Source: Botryococcus braunii
Taxonomy: Eukaryota > Chlorophyta > Trebouxiophyceae
Length of the DNA: 32,500 nt
Reading direction: 5' to 3'
Assembly (NCBI GenBank): GCA_002005505.1
Contig: KV908443.1
Span: 288,113-320,612, forward strand
Part shown: piece after piece, positions 24,752 to 32,500 of the stretch
How positions within the stretch are numbered: the stretch's first letter is position 1
How the letters are laid out: each line of letters opens with the position of its first letter
Program-made: the position numbers and the translations under genes
The notes under the pieces: generated by a model
Database searches by the model: none
Seen by the model: only the letters and a program-made list of their open reading frames with translations
What the model was told of the DNA's origin: nothing

Positions 24752-25330
24752 TATCATTTATTGAACCCGAATTCGGGCTCAACTCCAAAAGCAAAACGGG
24801 TGGGAGGACACGATCTGGACACCCGCGATGTGACGGACGATTTATAGGTAGGCGATACGACGCGCGAGAGCCCAAACTGGCATGGAGACCCAAAGGTGTG
24901 AAAGACCCAGTCCTCATACGCATAGGACCCGGCTGGCTCAACCCAGGCTGAGAGCAATGGTAAGAGTGACCCAATGAAGACACTCGCACCTGGCGGCCAT
25001 ATTGTGAAACGAGAGGTCCTCAAAACCTTGCATGTGGCCACGGTGGTGCGGAAAAGTGGCACCCAAACCCCACTGATGAAGGGCAGACAGCCCGGAAGTA
25101 CTGAATTTGCCGTACAACCTCAAGGGGTTGCCCCCTGCATGTATTACCTAAGGGCCCTAGACCCTTAGGCCCCAGTTGCCTAGTACCAGCAAAGTCAGTG
25201 GCTGGGTTATAAGGCAATTCACAACCATAATGGAGGTTTGACACCATTCCGCCACAGCATTTAACAGGAGTTGGAGATCGTAAGGCGTGATCCCCATGAG
25301 GACAAAGCACCAACGCAACCTAAGATGGGA

Positions 25331-25585
25331 ACCGTCAATCTATCAAAGGGTAAAGGGCTCAACATCAGGACAGCGAAGATAATTATGCCGGGTGAGGCGA
25401 TCGCCTGCACTTCCAAATCTGGTAGGGCTCAATGGAGAGCCCTGGGTGATCCCCGCTTCAGAGGCCTAGATTGGACCAAGGTGACCATCGCAACAGTCAG
25501 CCCTGCATTCTACTCAAGATTGGACCTGAACAACAAACTTGAGAGCGCCATGACGGACTTGATCAAGGAAACGCTGTCTGTTTAG
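25331..25585 (+). CDS. Unrecognised ORF antisense to the MKK3 3' flank
   Basis: An 84-residue reading frame from an internal ATG (open from 25271) with a normal-looking mixed composition, including KGLNIRTAKIIMPGEAIAC and DPRFRGLDWTKVTIATV. I recognise no family. It sits between the retroposon remnant and the MKK3 stop, so it may be a transposon fragment, an exon of an unknown gene or a chance ORF within the 3' UTR of MKK3 on the other strand. Confidence 0.2.
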   Translation, partial: TVNLSKGKGLNIRTAKIIMPGEAIACTSKSGRAQWRALGDPRFRGLDWTKVTIATVSPAFYSRLDLNNKLESAMTDLIKETLSV

Positions 25586-25771
25586 TGATGCAGACCGGAC
25601 AGTATGACTGGTATTGCAAGACATTGGTGAGGGATGAGGTATGCCGGCCACAGTGGGAACGACCCATGTGATCACCCAGACGTGAGAGAGTATAAGCGCA
25701 TCCAAGCATGCACTCCAACACAAAGGATGCTCCCACACTATCAACACAACCCAAGCCCACTTGAATCCAGA

Positions 25772-30733
<4,962 letters not shown>

Positions 30734-30875
30734 CTGCGTTGAAAGGAGAAGAATGACTGACAGGGGCTTTTATACGACTAAGTTCATCTCAGAACCAGAT
30801 CTCTCACAGCAGTAGCCAAGCACAGTTCACAGGGTGGGAGATATTCTCTACGCATGGGTGATTCTGCCGCAGTGA

Positions 30876-31163
30876 TTAGGCCTGACTCCAGGTTACCCAC
30901 CTGACAGCCGAGGATTCAAATATACAGTATCGGCCGAATCGGCCGATGGATGATCGAGCTCCCGGACTCCGGGCCTGGAGGGCCCGCTGAATCTCCACTG
31001 GAGCGGCTCCAGTTTGGAAAAGTGTATGCGTGGATGCAGGGGTAGGGGAGGCATGGGGGTCCTGGGTGGACACGGGACTCGGGCATACAGCGCTGAATTT
31101 TTCCAATTTATGGTGTTTGTCCCGGTAACACTGGAGTAAACACTCACACTTTTTTCTTAGCAT
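30876..31163 (-). other. Possible 5' exon or leader of MKK3
   Basis: An 86-codon open stretch (LRKKCECLLQCYRDKHHKLE at its start, SSIGRFGRYCIF near its end) closes with CAG before GTGGGT (30902/30901), a good donor. A later acceptor in the N-terminal exon region could receive it, but the phase (2) fits only weak acceptors. Its composition is Pro/Thr/Ala-rich and unlike a known domain. It may be 5' UTR rather than protein. Confidence 0.3.
30929..30947. repeat. 19-bp palindrome with one-base centre
   Basis: ATCGGCCGA, one A, then the exact reverse complement. It lies near the presumed 5' end of the MKK3 gene and could be a factor-binding site. No family is recognised. Confidence 0.7.
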
Positions 31164-31925
31164 ATAAATACTTTATTCAACTCTTGTTGAACATCGGAGT
31201 TGATCTGTACAAACGCTTATATGGCAAGAAGACCGTCAAGGGGTTGCCAAATGTCTGAGAGGGAGAATACAGCTGTGCCAACAGCTCCCCACATTGGGCA
31301 ACACAGAAGATTATACAAGCAAAGACCAATTGCAAGCAAAAAAGGAAGGAAAAGTGAAGGGAAGAGAAGCATCCCCAAAGAATGTGGAAACACAGGCCAT
31401 CTTTAGAAAGCCGCAAACAAACGTCAGCATGTATGTCCGACAAACAAGCAAATCACGTGAAAAAAGGACAAGAAACATTCACACATATGCCCAGAAGCAA
31501 AGGAGGAAGTGAAAAAATGCTGCCCCGGCCAGGGCTCCTTGTATTAAGACTTGGATAGAAAGGCGAGAGGAAGATATGTAGTATCTGTACAGTACATGTA
31601 TCCCCATCCCTAGCCCCAGTCAGTCGCTGCGCCGAAAGAGCGCGTCTGGGGTGGATGTGACGGGTATAGGGGGCAGGGATCAGGGTTGGGAGCCAGCGGG
31701 GGTTTCTTGTAAGGTGTTTAAACCTGTATGCAGAGAATACGTCAATGGAAGCCCCGAGCAACGTCGCAGACGTATGCGAAATGGATATACAAACCATCAG
31801 TATTTTTGGTAGTCCGTCTGTGTGACATCTTTGTCATTAATAACTCCCAAGTGAAAAATTTGGTAAGTACACTGGCTGTATACAGGAGAATTTATGGCAA
31901 AATGAAGATAGTTTAATTATCCGCT
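31164..31925. other. Intergenic sequence upstream of MKK3, no gene seen
   Basis: It begins with ATATAAATA (+ strand) and a small hairpin, TTCAAC/GTTGAA around 31176-31191, readable as TATA-like in either direction. The rest shows no recognisable coding sequence on either strand. Confidence 0.4.
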
Positions 31926-32327
31926 ATGGCGGATCACGTACCTGTACAACATCATGTTTGTGAGGAATTCCTTGAAGTAAATGAAGGTGGGAGGTGTTTC
32001 TCCCTTCTGCAGTCAGTGAACACAATTCAGCGATTTCCTAAAAGCCACATGTTGATTGAGATATGCATCGGTGGGAAAGAGCTTTTCGGGCCAAACGATA
32101 TCTTTCTTCATGACCGCATTAATATTAACGTTAATATTAATATTAATTATTATATATTATTTATGTTAGTGGGTCCGCATGGCCCGTTTCTTGAAGCTGA
32201 CCTTCAGTTCCCTGACGGTCAGGAGCCCTACGTGATATGTATGATAATAGTGAATACATTGTGCTGTTGGTCACCACTGGCATACGTAACTGAGCGGCGA
32301 CTTTTTCAAGGTCCACTCCATAGCTAG
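31926..32327 (+). CDS. Unrecognised ORF, possibly partly exonic
   Basis: ATG at 31926 opens 133 codons. The first 65 (MADHVPVQHHVCEEFLEVNE onward) have a balanced composition. The middle is translated from an ATTAAT repeat and is unlikely to be protein. No family recognised. It could be the first exon of a gene leaving the window to the right, or chance. Confidence 0.2.
   Translation: MADHVPVQHHVCEEFLEVNEGGRCFSLLQSVNTIQRFPKSHMLIEICIGGKELFGPNDIFLHDRININVNININYYILFMLVGPHGPFLEADLQFPDGQEPYVICMIIVNTLCCWSPLAYVTERRLFQGPLHS
32119..32166. repeat. AT-rich ATTAATATTAAC-type repeat
   Basis: About 48 bp of imperfect TTAATATTAA repetition. It is the only strongly AT-rich simple sequence in the window. 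Confidence 0.8.
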
Positions 32328-32500
32328 CTAGAGCACTATAGTGTGCACGATGAGTTGGCAAGGTTTTATTTGAACCTCGCTTATGCGTTTGATGTTAGGG
32401 CCTAACCATGATGCAGGGCAATGCTGTACATCTGTTAGGTTTCCTTGAGCGAGAATCCAGCATGAGGCCCATAGAATTGATCGCCTCGTCTTGAGAGGAC

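Overview
The window is nuclear DNA from a eukaryote, most likely a green alga. Three intron-rich housekeeping or signalling genes can be rebuilt exon by exon with canonical GT-AG junctions, many of them with GTGCG-type donors and TGCAG/CGCAG acceptors. Three things point to the green lineage. The MAPK kinase is of the plant MKK3 type: it has a T-x5-T activation loop and a C-terminal NTF2-like domain. The RPAP2/Rtr1 protein has the long plant-type C-terminal region. A retroposed sequence carries TGTAA 18 nt before its A tail, which is the chlorophyte poly(A) signal. The species cannot be fixed from the sequence.

Layout. 1-1336: purine-rich and GT microsatellites, then a 22-bp minisatellite, lying in or before an early intron of the first gene. 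1337-6530 (+): N-myristoyltransferase, eight exons, N-terminus outside the window or not found. 6531-13991: about 7.4 kb without a convincing gene, holding microsatellites, a degenerate minisatellite and a short inverted-repeat element. 13992-21463 (-): RPAP2/Rtr1-type RNA polymerase II CTD phosphatase, about 12 exons, convergent with the myristoyltransferase gene. 21464-24642: a divergent intergenic stretch, some possible exons of an unidentified + gene, a 133-bp direct repeat, and the decayed 3' end of a non-LTR retrotransposon ending in a 40-base A run. 24643-25771: a perfect 36-bp palindrome and an unrecognised ORF. 25772 to about 30733 (-): MKK3-type MAPK kinase with NTF2 domain, fourteen well-supported exons plus a less certain N-terminal one. 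30734-32500: no firm gene.

The three genes do not form a pathway. They are lipid modification of proteins, Pol II CTD dephosphorylation and MAPK signalling. What stands out is intron structure. Almost every (CA)n/(GA)n array in genic sequence lies in an intron. Two introns of the myristoyltransferase gene are built largely from degenerate tandem copies of their own exon-intron junction: copies of the donor side in intron 3 and of the acceptor side in intron 2. An RPAP2 intron likewise carries a 27-bp tandem repeat starting at its donor. This suggests intron growth by tandem duplication of splice junctions.

All exon calls come from reading codons, splice signals and phase by eye, plus recalled family sequences. 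No search, alignment or transcript evidence was available.
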